A DNA stretch of 64,000 bases from UBA5078 sp051252515 (GTDB lineage: Bacteria > Pseudomonadota > Gammaproteobacteria > Pseudomonadales > Pseudohongiellaceae), in NCBI GenBank assembly GCA_051252515.1, contig JBPOFS010000002.1, positions 765,246-829,245 of the forward strand, given 5' to 3'. The notes under the pieces were generated by a model. It did not search any database. It was not told where the DNA came from and worked only from the letters and a program-made list of their open reading frames with translations. Below, piece after piece: positions 25,561 to 35,500 of the stretch; within the stretch, counting starts at the first letter, position 1, and every line of letters begins with the position of its first letter. The position numbers and the translations under genes are program-made.

Positions 25561-26200
25561 GTAGATTTAAAACAAATTGAAGGTATGTCGCTATGAAAAG
25601 TTGTCTAGCATTTATTGCTGGGATGTTTTTATTTTGCAACCTTGTTCTGGGCCAATCCTACGACCTTTTGACTCGCGCGGACTCAGGAGATGTCTATGCA
25701 CAGACGATGTTGGGAGATATGTTTGCAGCAGGTGAAAGCGTTACTCAGGACTATGCTGAGGCAGTTAGATGGTATCGCCTAGCCGCGAGGCGGGGTGTTC
25801 CCAAAGCCCAGCTATCCTTGGGGTTGTTGTACTCTCAAGGGCAGGGCGTTGCACAGAATATTGAGATCGCTTATCAGTGGGCATTTGTGGCTGCTGCGCA
25901 AGGAGTGAACGAGGCTATTGAAACTCGTGATTTGATTGGTGGTCAATTGGATGCTGAAGAACTAGGCCGTGCCGAGCAGTTAGCCTTGCGTTGTGTTGAG
26001 TCTAAGTATGCGGAATGTGAATGGTGAGTGTGGCTATATAGAAGCAGTTTGAGCTGATGCTTCGTTCTGAGATTGGTGGGGCACAGGGGAGATTAGTACC
26101 CAGCCCTCGGCGGAGCCTCGCCCGTTCGCGCGGCGCAAGCCAAACTGTTGGCTTGTTGTTTATCCGCGCTCACCCCCCCGTCCCGTTGGTGCAATTCCCT
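25561..26200 (+). repeat. Long direct repeat, left copy
   Basis: About 640 bases from GTAGATTTAAAA through the SEL1 gene and ~175 bases of downstream non-coding DNA (including the CAGCCCTCGGC and CCCGTCCCGTTGGT segments). The same order and orientation recur at 36043-36680, with scattered substitutions. Confidence 0.85.
25593..26027 (+). CDS. Exported SEL1-repeat protein (copy A)
   Basis: The 144-residue protein has a signal peptide (MKSCLAFIAGMFLFCNLVLG) and about two SEL1/TPR-like repeats: YAQTMLGDMFAAGESVTQDY with AEAVRWYRLAARRG, and AQLSLGLLYSQGQGV with AYQWAFVAAAQG. SEL1 proteins are periplasmic or outer-membrane adaptors for protein-protein contact. A second copy at 36073-36507 differs at 16 of 144 residues by my count. 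The duplication includes flanking DNA and brackets the island. Confidence 0.85.
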   Translation: MKSCLAFIAGMFLFCNLVLGQSYDLLTRADSGDVYAQTMLGDMFAAGESVTQDYAEAVRWYRLAARRGVPKAQLSLGLLYSQGQGVAQNIEIAYQWAFVAAAQGVNEAIETRDLIGGQLDAEELGRAEQLALRCVESKYAECEW

Positions 26201-26211
26201 ACTTTTACGAC

Positions 26212-26261
26212 TTAAATAAAAAAGCCCCACTCGCTTGCGCGAGTGGGGCTTTTTTATTTAA
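26212..26261. terminator. Strong symmetric terminator
   Basis: AAAAAAGCCCCACTCGC, loop TTG, and the complementary arm with TTTTTT; AT-rich flanks extend the symmetry (TTAAAT/ATTTAA). It ends the SEL1 copy A transcript and abuts the att-like repeat. An equivalent but less perfect terminator lies between copy B and ssrA. Confidence 0.9.
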
Positions 26262-26262
26262 G

Positions 26263-26276
26263 TGGTGGAGGCGGGG
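26263..26276 (-). repeat. att-like copy of the ssrA 3' end (island left end)
   Basis: TGGTGGAGGCGGGG is identical to the first 14 bases of the ssrA 3' end on the plus strand (36741-36754). The 3' end of ssrA is a well-known integration site for genomic islands and tyrosine recombinases. Confidence 0.7.
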
Positions 26277-26487
26277 TCAACTGAATAGCATGTATAAATC
26301 ATTGAATAGAAAGATTAAAATTGGTTACAGTTTTTATTAAACCCCCAGTTGTACCCCCGTACGGTTCGTGTGGCAGCATATTTTGCAGAGTTTCACTGGG
26401 ATCGTACTTGTTACTGATATCTATAGGCAACCTTGGATTTGATATCACCAAAACACCTTTGGACTTCGTTAGTTACAGGCTTGAGGG

Positions 26488-26670
26488 CTAGAGCAGCTTG
26501 CCTGTATTGCTTGCGGTGTTGCTAGAAGGTTGGGTTACATCGGATTGGGTATCTCTACTCTGGGACTTCTCCTGGCTCGATTTGTAGTCCACTTTAATTC
26601 TACTTATATAAAAACCAGCGTCTATTGGTTTAATTGGCTTCCCGTCGTGTTTAAGGGTATCTTCTTGTCC
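26488..26670 (-). pseudogene. Possible gene remnant (C-terminal tail)
   Basis: Sixty codons are open between two stops on the minus strand, with no ATG. The translation is protein-like: HDGKPIKPIDAGFYISRIKV, then a Ser/Gln-rich polar tail ending NTGKLL. It could be the C-terminus of a lost island gene. No family is recognised, and chance cannot be excluded. Confidence 0.25.
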
Positions 26671-26700
26671 TCAAGTTTTAGCTAGCTACAAGGATGTTAT

Positions 26701-28002
26701 ATGCCCGATTCCAAAGTCAGTATCACCTCAGTTACTTCTGTCGAAGATGGGAAAGTATTCTTGAAGTTCTCTGGAGAGAGTATCTCTCCTTCTACAAGCC
26801 TTTCCTTAACTTTGTCTTATAGTTCCTCTTTGTTGACCTTCGATGATGCGAACTTCTCGGGTAATGCCAGCGTTATTAAGAATGCTAGCGTTATTGGCTC
26901 TACAGGTCGTTTAACACTTAATGGCTCAATTGCACCGAACTCTAATGAGTTTCTTGTCCTTGGTTTTTCAGGAGTGGGTAGCGGTACCTTCAGTGCGAAC
27001 ATCGAAAAGTTTGCATTGAATGGGACAAATGTCGAGTTTGGTGCCCCGGCACCGGTTGAGTTCTCCTTAACGGCACCGGTAAACCTTGAGAGTCTTTCCT
27101 TAGTTGAAGGAACTACTCTTACTTTCAGCGCAGATGCGGGTGGATCCTTTGTATTCTCATCTAGTGTTAAGGTACAGCCTGCTAATGGCCAAATCAGGAA
27201 GTATGACGATTTATTCTCAAGAGAGAAGTGGGTATATATACCGGATCCAGACTTTTCAGGGGATGACAGTTTCGTAATGGTTGCATCTACTGCATCGAAG
27301 CAAGTTGAGACTACCTACAATGTTGTGGTCACTGAAATATTACAGAAGATAACTGGCACTGCTTTTGCCGATACCTTGTTAGGCACTGACAGTGGTGACG
27401 AAATATCTGGAATGGATGGAAATGACGTGATCACTAGTCTCGGTGGTGACGATGTCATTAATGGCGGAAGTGGACGCGACCTTGTTAAGTTCTCTGGATC
27501 TTATTCTGACGCTACCGTCTCTTTGAAAGAGGGTAAGTTACTTGTTTCAACAGTAACAAACGGTAGTAATACCCTAAGTGATGTTGAGAGGGTTCAGTTT
27601 GATGATCAAGGTATTGCATTCGACCTTGATGGTAATGCCGGTGATGTTGCCAAAATCCTTAGTGTTGTTTTAGGTGCAGAGGCAGTGCATAACAAAGAAT
27701 ATGCAGGTGTTGGGCTTAGTCTAATCGATACTGGTACGTCTTTTGAAGATCTTGCACTTGCGGCTATCCACGAAGTACTTGGGAGCAATGCAACAAATGA
27801 ATCAGTGGTTAATTTGATTTATTCAAACGTAGTTGGATCGCTTCCATCGGCTAATGAAAGGGATTCGTTTGTTGGTTTGCTAGAAAGGGGCGAGTTCACC
27901 CACAAGAGTCTGGGTGCAATGGCTGCGAATCATGAATTGAACGTAGCTAATATAGACCTAGTTGGGTTATCTGAAACAGGGCTTGGGTACTATATAGTTT
28001 GA
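26701..28002 (+). CDS. Secreted RTX/DUF4214-type calcium-binding protein
   Basis: The 433-residue protein has no classical signal peptide. Residues 1-115 resemble a cohesin-like beta domain (VFLKFSGESISPSTSLSLTL); 125-205 is a cadherin/Ig-like unit with YIPDPDFSGDDSFVMV. Residues 218-262 carry hemolysin-type nonapeptide repeats (GTDSGDEISGMDGND, GGDDVINGGSGRD). The C-terminus has FDLDGNAGDVAKILSVVLG, a helical DUF4214-like region. RTX repeats without a Sec signal imply type I secretion; the transporter is not in the window. Base composition is AT-richer than the core. It is the first gene inside the ssrA-linked island. Role perhaps adhesion or surface layer, uncertain. Confidence 0.78.
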   Translation: MPDSKVSITSVTSVEDGKVFLKFSGESISPSTSLSLTLSYSSSLLTFDDANFSGNASVIKNASVIGSTGRLTLNGSIAPNSNEFLVLGFSGVGSGTFSANIEKFALNGTNVEFGAPAPVEFSLTAPVNLESLSLVEGTTLTFSADAGGSFVFSSSVKVQPANGQIRKYDDLFSREKWVYIPDPDFSGDDSFVMVASTASKQVETTYNVVVTEILQKITGTAFADTLLGTDSGDEISGMDGNDVITSLGGDDVINGGSGRDLVKFSGSYSDATVSLKEGKLLVSTVTNGSNTLSDVERVQFDDQGIAFDLDGNAGDVAKILSVVLGAEAVHNKEYAGVGLSLIDTGTSFEDLALAAIHEVLGSNATNESVVNLIYSNVVGSLPSANERDSFVGLLERGEFTHKSLGAMAANHELNVANIDLVGLSETGLGYYIV

Positions 28003-28586
28003 CGTTGACTGGAGTGGATAGAGAGGTGTTATTAGGGTGTTCAGTGGAATTAGTTACTCGATTTCGATCTGGTCTGCAGGTGAGCGATACTGCAATGAAA
28101 GCTTTATGTCTCTTTTTCTTGCGATAAGGCCATTACCTAGGACTAAGGGCAAGAAACCGAAGCAGCTAACAGCATGGTGAATTTAAAGACTACGAAAGCG
28201 GGGGCGTTATACGTTAATATTCGTCGTTGAGTATTGGATAGCGCCTAGAATTCGTTGCCCCCTAGTAGATAGAAACTGTAATGATCTGAGCTGAATCTAT
28301 ACCCTTCACAATAATGACCAATCCTTGCATGCCAAAGAAGCAAACAATGGAGTCAAGTTAAAGAATGTCTTGCAAGACATAAGCTTTAATACAGATAAGC
28401 TGGGGCCTGAGAAGCAAAAGAATGAATTACTACGCCACTTGATCGAGGACCTCGGTAAAGAGCTATTAGACCTGCGTCCCAGCCGTGTGGGTAGCCTAGA
28501 TATCAATGGTTGCCCGTTAAAGATAAAGGTCATTTGACAAAGCATTTAACGACACCTAGTAAACGAATTAAAATAGGAACTACAGC
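28003..28586. other. Long gap before the restriction cassette
   Basis: About 580 bases between the RTX-type gene and hsdM. It contains a doubtful small frame (28325-28537) and must contain the hsdM promoter. No repeat, tRNA or convincing hairpin is visible. Confidence 0.35.
28325..28537 (+). CDS. Doubtful small protein upstream of hsdM
   Basis: A 70-codon frame begins with TTG and reads MHAKEANNGVKLKNVLQDIS, then LIEDLGKELLDLRPSRVG. It is charged and helical, ends about 50 bases before hsdM and has no good ribosome site. The composition is protein-like, but no family is recognised. It may be a remnant or a small regulator of the cassette. Confidence 0.25.
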   Translation: MHAKEANNGVKLKNVLQDISFNTDKLGPEKQKNELLRHLIEDLGKELLDLRPSRVGSLDINGCPLKIKVI

Positions 28587-30155
28587 ATGACAAGCACCCA
28601 ACAACGCGCCGCCCTGCAACGCCAAATATGGGCCATTGCCAACGATGTGCGCGGTTCAGTAGACGGCTGGGATTTTAAACAATATGTGCTAGGCACCCTG
28701 TTTTACCGCTTCATCAGCGAAAACTTTGCCCTCTATATTGAAGCAGACGACGATAGTATTAATTACGCGAAGCTCAGCGATGATGTAGTCACTTCAGATA
28801 TCAAAGACGATGCCATCAAAACCAAGGGTTACTTCATCTACCCAAGCCAGCTGTTTGCCACTGTGGCTAAAAACGCCAACAACAACGAAAGCCTGAACAC
28901 CGATTTGGCCGCGATCTTTTCCGCCATTGAAGCCTCCGCCAATGGCTACCCCTCTGAACCGGACATCAAAGGCCTGTTTGCCGATTTCGATACTACCAGT
29001 AACCGACTCGGTAATACCGTTAAAGACAAAAACTTGCGTTTAGCGGCGGTTTTGAAAGGCGTGGCAGGTTTGGATTTTGGCCACGACTTTTATGAAAAGC
29101 CTGGTGCCGCTCAAATTGACCTGTTCGGCGATGCTTACGAATTCCTCATCTCCAACTATGCCGCCAATGCCGGTAAATCCGGTGGTGAATTCTTTACCCC
29201 GCAGCACGTTTCGAAGCTGATTGCGCAGCTTGCCATGCACAAACAAACCAGCGTCAATAAAATTTATGACCCGGCTGCTGGTTCCGGATCGCTGCTGCTG
29301 CAAGCCAAAAAACACTTTGATAACCACATCATTGAAGACGGCTTTTGGGGGCAGGAGATTAACCACACCACATACAACCTTGCCCGAATGAACATGTTTT
29401 TGCATAACATTAACTACGATAAGTTCAATATGCAGCTGGGTAATACCTTAACAGACCCGCACTTTCTGGATGACAAACCCTTTGATGCCATCGTATCCAA
29501 CCCGCCGTACTCGGTGAAATGGATAGGTAGTGATGATCCAACCCTGATCAACGATGATCGCTTTGCGCCAGCGGGTGTGCTCGCACCCAAATCTAAAGCC
29601 GACTTTGCCTTTGTGTTACATGCACTCAGCTATTTATCCAGCAAAGGCCGCGCCGCCATTGTCTGCTTTCCCGGTATTTTTTACCGTGGTGGTGCTGAAC
29701 AAAAAATCCGTAAGTATCTGGTGGATAACAACTATGTGGAAACGGTTATTTCACTTGCACCCAATTTGTTTTTTGGCACTACCATTGCGGTGACTATTCT
29801 GGTCTTGTCCAAACATAAAACCGACACCACAACCCAGTTTATTGATGCCAGTGGTTTATTTAAAAAAGACACCAACACCAATAGGCTTACCGGTGACCAC
29901 ATCCAGCAAATAATGGACGTATTTGATAGTAAGGAAAATGTCGATCACTTCGCTAGGTCAGTACCTTATGAAGAAGTTTCTAACGACTACAACCTTTCGG
30001 TCAGCAGCTATGTGGAGGCCAAAGACACTCGCGAAGTAGTGGATATTACCCAACTCAATGTCGAGATAAAAACCACCGTTGCTAAGATTGATCAACTACG
30101 TATTGATATTGATGCGATTGTCGCGGAGATTGAGGGTGAGGAGTTGGACGCATGA
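28587..30155 (+). CDS. hsdM: Type IC restriction-modification DNA methyltransferase subunit
   Basis: The 522-residue protein has the N6-adenine methyltransferase motifs in gamma order: SAM-binding DPAAGSGSLLL at residue 228 and catalytic NPPYS at residue 305. An N-terminal helical HsdM_N domain (IWAIANDVRGSVDGWDFKQYVLGTLFYRFI) precedes them. Length matches EcoR124I HsdM (about 520). It acts in the M2S methylase and R2M2S restriction complex. TAGGA precedes the ATG, and its stop overlaps the hsdS start (ATGA). Confidence 0.95.
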   Translation: MTSTQQRAALQRQIWAIANDVRGSVDGWDFKQYVLGTLFYRFISENFALYIEADDDSINYAKLSDDVVTSDIKDDAIKTKGYFIYPSQLFATVAKNANNNESLNTDLAAIFSAIEASANGYPSEPDIKGLFADFDTTSNRLGNTVKDKNLRLAAVLKGVAGLDFGHDFYEKPGAAQIDLFGDAYEFLISNYAANAGKSGGEFFTPQHVSKLIAQLAMHKQTSVNKIYDPAAGSGSLLLQAKKHFDNHIIEDGFWGQEINHTTYNLARMNMFLHNINYDKFNMQLGNTLTDPHFLDDKPFDAIVSNPPYSVKWIGSDDPTLINDDRFAPAGVLAPKSKADFAFVLHALSYLSSKGRAAIVCFPGIFYRGGAEQKIRKYLVDNNYVETVISLAPNLFFGTTIAVTILVLSKHKTDTTTQFIDASGLFKKDTNTNRLTGDHIQQIMDVFDSKENVDHFARSVPYEEVSNDYNLSVSSYVEAKDTREVVDITQLNVEIKTTVAKIDQLRIDIDAIVAEIEGEELDA

Positions 30156-31342
30156 GCCGTATCGATGACCTAATTGCTGAACACTGTCCGGGCGGGGTTG
30201 AATTCAAGCGCCTTGGCGACATCGTGCGCATCAAAAACGGCAAAGATCACAAGTCGCTTGGCGATGGCGAATTTCCGGTCTATGGCTCTGGTGGAGTAAT
30301 GCGATATGCAGACGCCTACGCCTACAACAAGCCTTCAGTTTTGATTCCGAGAAAGGGCTCGCTGGGTAATCTATTCTTCGTCGATGTTCCGTTTTGGACC
30401 GTTGACACCATCTTTTATACGGAAATTGACGAAGCGCAAGTTCGTCCAAAATACCTTTACTACTTCTTGACAACGGTAGGTCTTGGCGAGATGAACCAAG
30501 CGGGCGGTGTCCCAAGCCAAACGCAATCCGTTTTAAATGAATTAAAAATCCCCATCCCATGCCCAGGCAACCCCAAAAGATCGTTGGAAATCCAAGCCGA
30601 AATCGTCCGCATTTTGGACACCTTCACCGAGCTGACCGCCGAGCTGACCGCCGAGCTGACCGCCGAGCTGACCGCCCGCAAAAAACAATACAACTATTAC
30701 CGTGACCAGTTGTTGAGCTTTGAAGACGGGGAAGTGGAGTGGAAGACGCTGGGGGATGTTGGCGAAATTCGGATGTGTAAGCGAATATTTAAAGATCAAA
30801 CTTCTTCTATAGGCGATATTCCCTTTTACAAAATAGGAACGTTTGGAAAAGTTCCCAATGCTTTTATCACACGAGAATTGTTTGAAGAATATACGGAAAA
30901 ATATAACTATCCAAAAGTTGGTGAAGTTCTAATATCTGCAAGCGGAACGATAGGAAGAGCAGTGATATTCGACGGTCAAGATTCTTATTTTCAGGACAGT
31001 AATATCATTTGGATTGAAAACAGTGAGAGTAAAGTGTTGAACAAATATTTATATTACTTTTACCAAACTGCGGAATGGAATCCTTCTGATGGCGGAGTAA
31101 TCAAACGTTTATACAATGATAATTTGAGGAAAGTTAAAATCCCCATTCCCTATGCTGGCGACTCTGAAAAATCACTAGCTGAGCAAGCCCGCATCGTCGC
31201 CATCTTCGACAAATTCGACGCTTTAACCAGCTCCATCAGCGAAGGCTTACCCCGCGAAATTGCATTGCGCCAACAGCAATATGAATATTATCGGGATTTG
31301 TTGTTGAGCTTCCCTAAACCGGGTTCAGAGGTGGCGGCCTGA
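30152..31342 (+). CDS. hsdS: Type IC specificity subunit with TAEL spacer repeats
   Basis: The 396-residue protein has two target-recognition domains (about 10-150 and 195-345). Each ends with a conserved helical spacer of the type AEIVRILDTFTELTAE and ARIVAIFDKFDALTSS, followed by KKQYNYYRDQLLSF or RQQQYEYYRDLLLSF. The central spacer contains four perfect copies of ELTA (residues 160-175). In EcoR124I/EcoDXXI, two versus three TAEL copies change the length of the gap in the recognition site. HsdS determines the DNA sequence recognised. The first TRD is GC-richer than the second, suggesting recombinational exchange. One base separates it from prrC. Confidence 0.95.
   Translation: MSRIDDLIAEHCPGGVEFKRLGDIVRIKNGKDHKSLGDGEFPVYGSGGVMRYADAYAYNKPSVLIPRKGSLGNLFFVDVPFWTVDTIFYTEIDEAQVRPKYLYYFLTTVGLGEMNQAGGVPSQTQSVLNELKIPIPCPGNPKRSLEIQAEIVRILDTFTELTAELTAELTAELTARKKQYNYYRDQLLSFEDGEVEWKTLGDVGEIRMCKRIFKDQTSSIGDIPFYKIGTFGKVPNAFITRELFEEYTEKYNYPKVGEVLISASGTIGRAVIFDGQDSYFQDSNIIWIENSESKVLNKYLYYFYQTAEWNPSDGGVIKRLYNDNLRKVKIPIPYAGDSEKSLAEQARIVAIFDKFDALTSSISEGLPREIALRQQQYEYYRDLLLSFPKPGSEVAA
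30629..30676 (+). repeat. Four perfect 12-bp repeats inside hsdS
   Basis: GAGCTGACCGCC repeated four times without error (30629-30640, 30641-30652, 30653-30664, 30665-30676), in frame as ELTA. Length changes by slippage would keep the reading frame and alter the spacing between the two half-sites. Confidence 0.97.
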
Positions 31343-31343
31343 T

Positions 31344-32522
31344 ATGAGCCAGACGCTAACGGAAATAGCAGAGCAGCTAAAAGATGCCAATAAGAAGGTG
31401 CAGTTGATCTATGCCTTTAATGGTACGGGTAAAACTCGCTTGTCGCGGGTCTTTAAGGAGCTGATAGCACCAAAAAATGATGACGATGAGGGAAACGATG
31501 AAGTAGACCAAGCTGAGTTGTCACGCAACAAAATACTCTACTACAACGCCTTTACTGAAGACTTATTCTATTGGGATAACGATTTAGAAAGTGATGCCGA
31601 ACCCAAGCTGAAAATACAGCCAAATACATTTACCGACTGGATTCTGAAAGAACAAGGGCAAGATCAAAATATCATTTCCAACTTTCAACGTTATGTAAAT
31701 GACAAGCTTACCCCTCGCTTTAATGCAGAATACAAAACTACAGAAAAAGATGAACAAGAGGTTACGGTAAAAGCATTTTCAGAAGTGACATTTTCCCTTG
31801 AGCGTGGTGATGATGAACACTCGGGCAATCTGAAAATCTCTAAAGGTGAAGAAAGTAACTTTATCTGGAGTATCTTTTACACACTGCTGGACCAAGTGAT
31901 TACTATCCTCAATGTCGCTGAGCCAACAGAACGAGAAGTCAGCCATTTTGACCAGCTAGAATACGTCTTCATAGATGACCCAGTCAGTTCGTTGGATGAG
32001 AATCACTTGATTGAATTGGCCATTGATTTGGCGCAGCTAATAAGGTCCAGCCGCTCAGGGCTTAAATTCATTGTGTCCACCCATAACCCATTATTTTACA
32101 ACGTGCTTTATAATGAGGTTAAAGCTAAGAATGGATACATCCTCAAACGCTTTGAAGTCGGAACTTTCGAACTTGAAGATAAGAAAGGTGATTCCAATAA
32201 AAGCTTCTCTTACCACCTGTACATTAAACGGCTAATTGAGCAGGCCGTCGAGAAAGATGAAGTTCAACGCTACCATTTTGCGTTGCTTCGTAATCTGTAT
32301 GAAAAGGCCGCAAACTTTCTAGGCTACCCTCAGTGGTCAGATTTATTGCCTGAGAACAAACAGTCTTATTCAAGATTAGTCATGAATTTTTACAGCCATC
32401 GCACCTTATCTAATGAAGAAGTGGCCGAGCCTACAACGCCGGAGAAACAAACGGTGAAGTTGTTGCTTGAACATTTAAAAAATGAGCATGGCTTTTGGCA
32501 GGAGGAAGAGCGAAATGGTTGA
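31344..32522 (+). CDS. prrC: PrrC-type anticodon nuclease (ABC-ATPase + ACNase)
   Basis: The 392-residue protein sits between hsdS and hsdR, as prrC does in the E. coli prr locus. The N-terminal ABC-type ATPase has Walker A FNGTGKT (residues 25-31), signature SKGEESN (166-172), Walker B YVFIDDPVSSLDE (207-219) and H-loop STHNP. Residues 280-290 read KKGDSNKSFSY, one change from the PrrC lysine-anticodon-recognition motif KYGDSNKSFSY. Arg316, Glu320 and His352 have exactly the spacing of the PrrC triad Arg320-Glu324-His356. PrrC cuts tRNA-Lys in the anticodon loop when a phage inhibits the partner restriction enzyme. Motif assignments are from memory of the E. coli protein; activity is inferred. 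Confidence 0.92.
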   Translation: MSQTLTEIAEQLKDANKKVQLIYAFNGTGKTRLSRVFKELIAPKNDDDEGNDEVDQAELSRNKILYYNAFTEDLFYWDNDLESDAEPKLKIQPNTFTDWILKEQGQDQNIISNFQRYVNDKLTPRFNAEYKTTEKDEQEVTVKAFSEVTFSLERGDDEHSGNLKISKGEESNFIWSIFYTLLDQVITILNVAEPTEREVSHFDQLEYVFIDDPVSSLDENHLIELAIDLAQLIRSSRSGLKFIVSTHNPLFYNVLYNEVKAKNGYILKRFEVGTFELEDKKGDSNKSFSYHLYIKRLIEQAVEKDEVQRYHFALLRNLYEKAANFLGYPQWSDLLPENKQSYSRLVMNFYSHRTLSNEEVAEPTTPEKQTVKLLLEHLKNEHGFWQEEERNG

Positions 32523-35500
32523 TTACACTAAGCCCATCGCCGAATCGAACAACTTTATCGTTCTGGATAAATACAGCAAAGATTGGAAAGTGGCCGAGAG
32601 CTACCAGAGCGAAGACTCTTTAGAGCGCGAATTGATTGAGGATTTGGTCAACCAGGGTTATGAATATCTGCCTGGCTTGAATAACCCGCAAGCTATGCTG
32701 GCCAATGTGCGCGACCAGTTACAAACGCTAAATAATGTGCAATTTTCTGAAGGTGAGTGGCTACGTTTTGTGGAAACATATCTGGATAAACCAAGCGATA
32801 CTATTCTAGATAAAACCCGAAAGATCCACGACGACTATATTCACGACTTTGTGTTTGACGATGGTCGCATTAAAAATATTTATCTGCTGAATAAAAACAA
32901 CATCGCCCGCAACAAAGTTCAGGTGATCAAGCAGTTTGAACAAACCGGCAGCCATGCCAACCGTTATGATGTGACTATTCTGGTGAATGGCTTACCGCTG
33001 GTACAAATCGAGCTGAAAAAACGTGGCGTGGCCATTCGTGAAGCCTTTAATCAGGTGCATCGTTACAGTAAAGAGAGCTTTAACAGCGAGGACTCGCTGT
33101 ATAAGTACTTGCAGTTGTTTGTCATCTCTAACGGCACCGATAGTCGCTATTTTGCCAACACTACTGCGCGCAATAAAAACAGCTTCGACTTCACCATGAA
33201 TTGGGCGAAGGCCGATAACAGCCTGATTAAAGACCTCAAAGACTTTACCGCGACTTTCTTTCAGAAGCACACCCTACTCAAGGTGTTGCTGCATTATTCG
33301 GTGTTTGATGCGAGTGGCACATTACTTGTTATGCGCCCCTACCAGATCGCTGCTACCGAGCGTATTTTGTGGAAGGTGAAAAGCACTTATGAGGCAAAAA
33401 ACTGGAGCAACCCGGAAAGTGGCGGTTTTATCTGGCATACCACAGGCTCTGGTAAAACCTTAACCAGCTTTAAAGCCGCGCGTTTGGCTACAGAACTGGA
33501 GTTTGTAGACAAGGTGTTTTTTGTGGTCGACAGAAAGGACCTCGACTACCAGACTATGAAAGAATACCAACGCTTTTCACCCGACAGTGTGAATGGCTCA
33601 GACAGTACCGCAGGTTTAAAACGCAATCTGGATAAAGATGATAACAAGATCATCGTTACCACTATCCAAAAGCTCAACAACCTGATGAAAAACGAAGGCG
33701 ATCTACCCATCTACAATAAACAGGTGGTGTTTATTTTTGATGAATGCCACCGCAGCCAGTTTGGTGAGGCTCAGAAAAATCTGAACAAGAAATTTAAACG
33801 CTTCTATCAGTTTGGCTTTACCGGTACGCCCATCTTCCCGCTTAACGCTTTAGGTGCGGAAACAACCGCCAGCGTGTTTGGCCGTGAGCTGCATTCCTAT
33901 GTGATTACTGACGCGATACGCGATGAAAAGGTACTGAAGTTTAAGGTGGACTACAACGATGTGCGCCACAAATTTAAGGCCATTGAAACCGAGCAAGACG
34001 AGAAAAAACTATCTGCAGCTGAAAACAAACAGGCTCTGTTGCACCCAGAGCGTATTCGCGAAATTTCCCAGTATATTCTGAACAACTACCGCCAAAAGAC
34101 CCACCGATTGCAAGTGAACGCCAAGGGCTTTAATGCAATGTTCGCCGTGAGCAGTGTGGATGCCGCCAAGTTGTATTATGAATCACTGAACAAGTTACAG
34201 GCCGACCCTTCAAATAAAAACAGCGAAAAACCGCTGAAAATCGCCACCATTTTCTCCTTTTCCGCCAACGAAGAGCAGGATGCGGTAGGCGATATTCTGG
34301 ATGAAAGCTTTGATGTCTCGGCCATGAATAGCAGCGCCAAAGAGTTTTTAGACGCGGCGATAGGCGATTATAACGCCTTCTTCAAAACTAATTTCAGTGT
34401 TGATAGCAACGGCTTTCAGAACTACTACCGCGATTTGGCCAAGCGGGTGAAAACTAAGGAAATCGACTTGCTGATAGTGGTGGGAATGTTCCTCACCGGT
34501 TTTGATGCCCCTACGCTTAATACACTGTTCGTAGATAAAAACCTGCGTTACCACGGTTTGATGCAAGCCTTTTCACGTACTAACCGTATTTATGACGCCA
34601 CCAAAACCTTCGGCAATATCGTCACATTCCGAGATCTTGAAATGGCAACCGTGGATGCAATCACCTTGTTTGGCGATAAAAACACTAAAAACGTGGTGCT
34701 AGAAAAGAGCTACAAGGAATACATGGATGGCTTTACCGATGTAGTAAGCGGTGAAGCCAGGCGCGGCTTTATGGATGTGGTGAGCGAGTTGGAACAGCGC
34801 TTTCCTGATCCGTCCGCCATTGAAAAAGAGTCCGATAAAAAAGACTTTGCCAAACTCTTTGGCGAATACCTGCGCGTTGAGAACGTGCTGCAAAACTATG
34901 ATGAGTTTGCGAGTTTGAAAGCCCTTCAAAACGTGGACATGAGCGATCCAGATGCGGTCGAGGCGTTTAAAGCAGAGCATTATTTAGATGATGAAAAACT
35001 GGCTGAGTTGCAGACTATACGCCTGCCAGCTGATCGCAAAATTCAGGATTACCGTTCTAGTTACAACGACATCCGTGATTGGCAGCGCCGGCAAAAGTCG
35101 GCTGAGGAAAAAGAAAAATCCACCATCGATTGGGATGACGTGGTATTTGAAATAGACTTGCTAAAATCCCAAGAGATCAACCTAGATTATATTCTTGAGC
35201 TGATTTTCGAGCACAACAAGAAAACTAAAAGCAAAGCCGATTTGGTTGATGAGGTGCGCCGAGTGATTCGCGCCAGCCTTGGCAACCGCGCCAAAGAAAG
35301 CCTAGTCGTAGATTTCATTAATCAAACGGACTTGGATCAGATTGGCGAAAAGTCCAGCGTGATCGAAGCATTCTTTTCCTTCGCCCAAGTTGAGCAGCAA
35401 CGAGAAGCCGAGGAGCTGATCAACGCAGAAAGCCTGAATGCTGCAGAAGCCCGACGCTATATCATCACCTCACTCAAACGGGAATACGCCAGCGACGCAG

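Larger units (their letters stand above)
26028..26700. other. Non-coding stretch at the island's left edge
   Basis: It holds the tail of the long repeat, the terminator and the att-like 14-mer. From 26280 to 26700 I find no integrase or intact gene, only a 60-codon open minus-strand tail (26488-26670) that may be a gene remnant. An AT-rich promoter region for the RTX-type gene is expected at the right end. Confidence 0.45.

Noticed and set aside
30629..30676. Short tandem repeat considered as a CRISPR-like array
   Set aside because: Units are contiguous without spacers and lie in frame in hsdS; no cas genes in the window.
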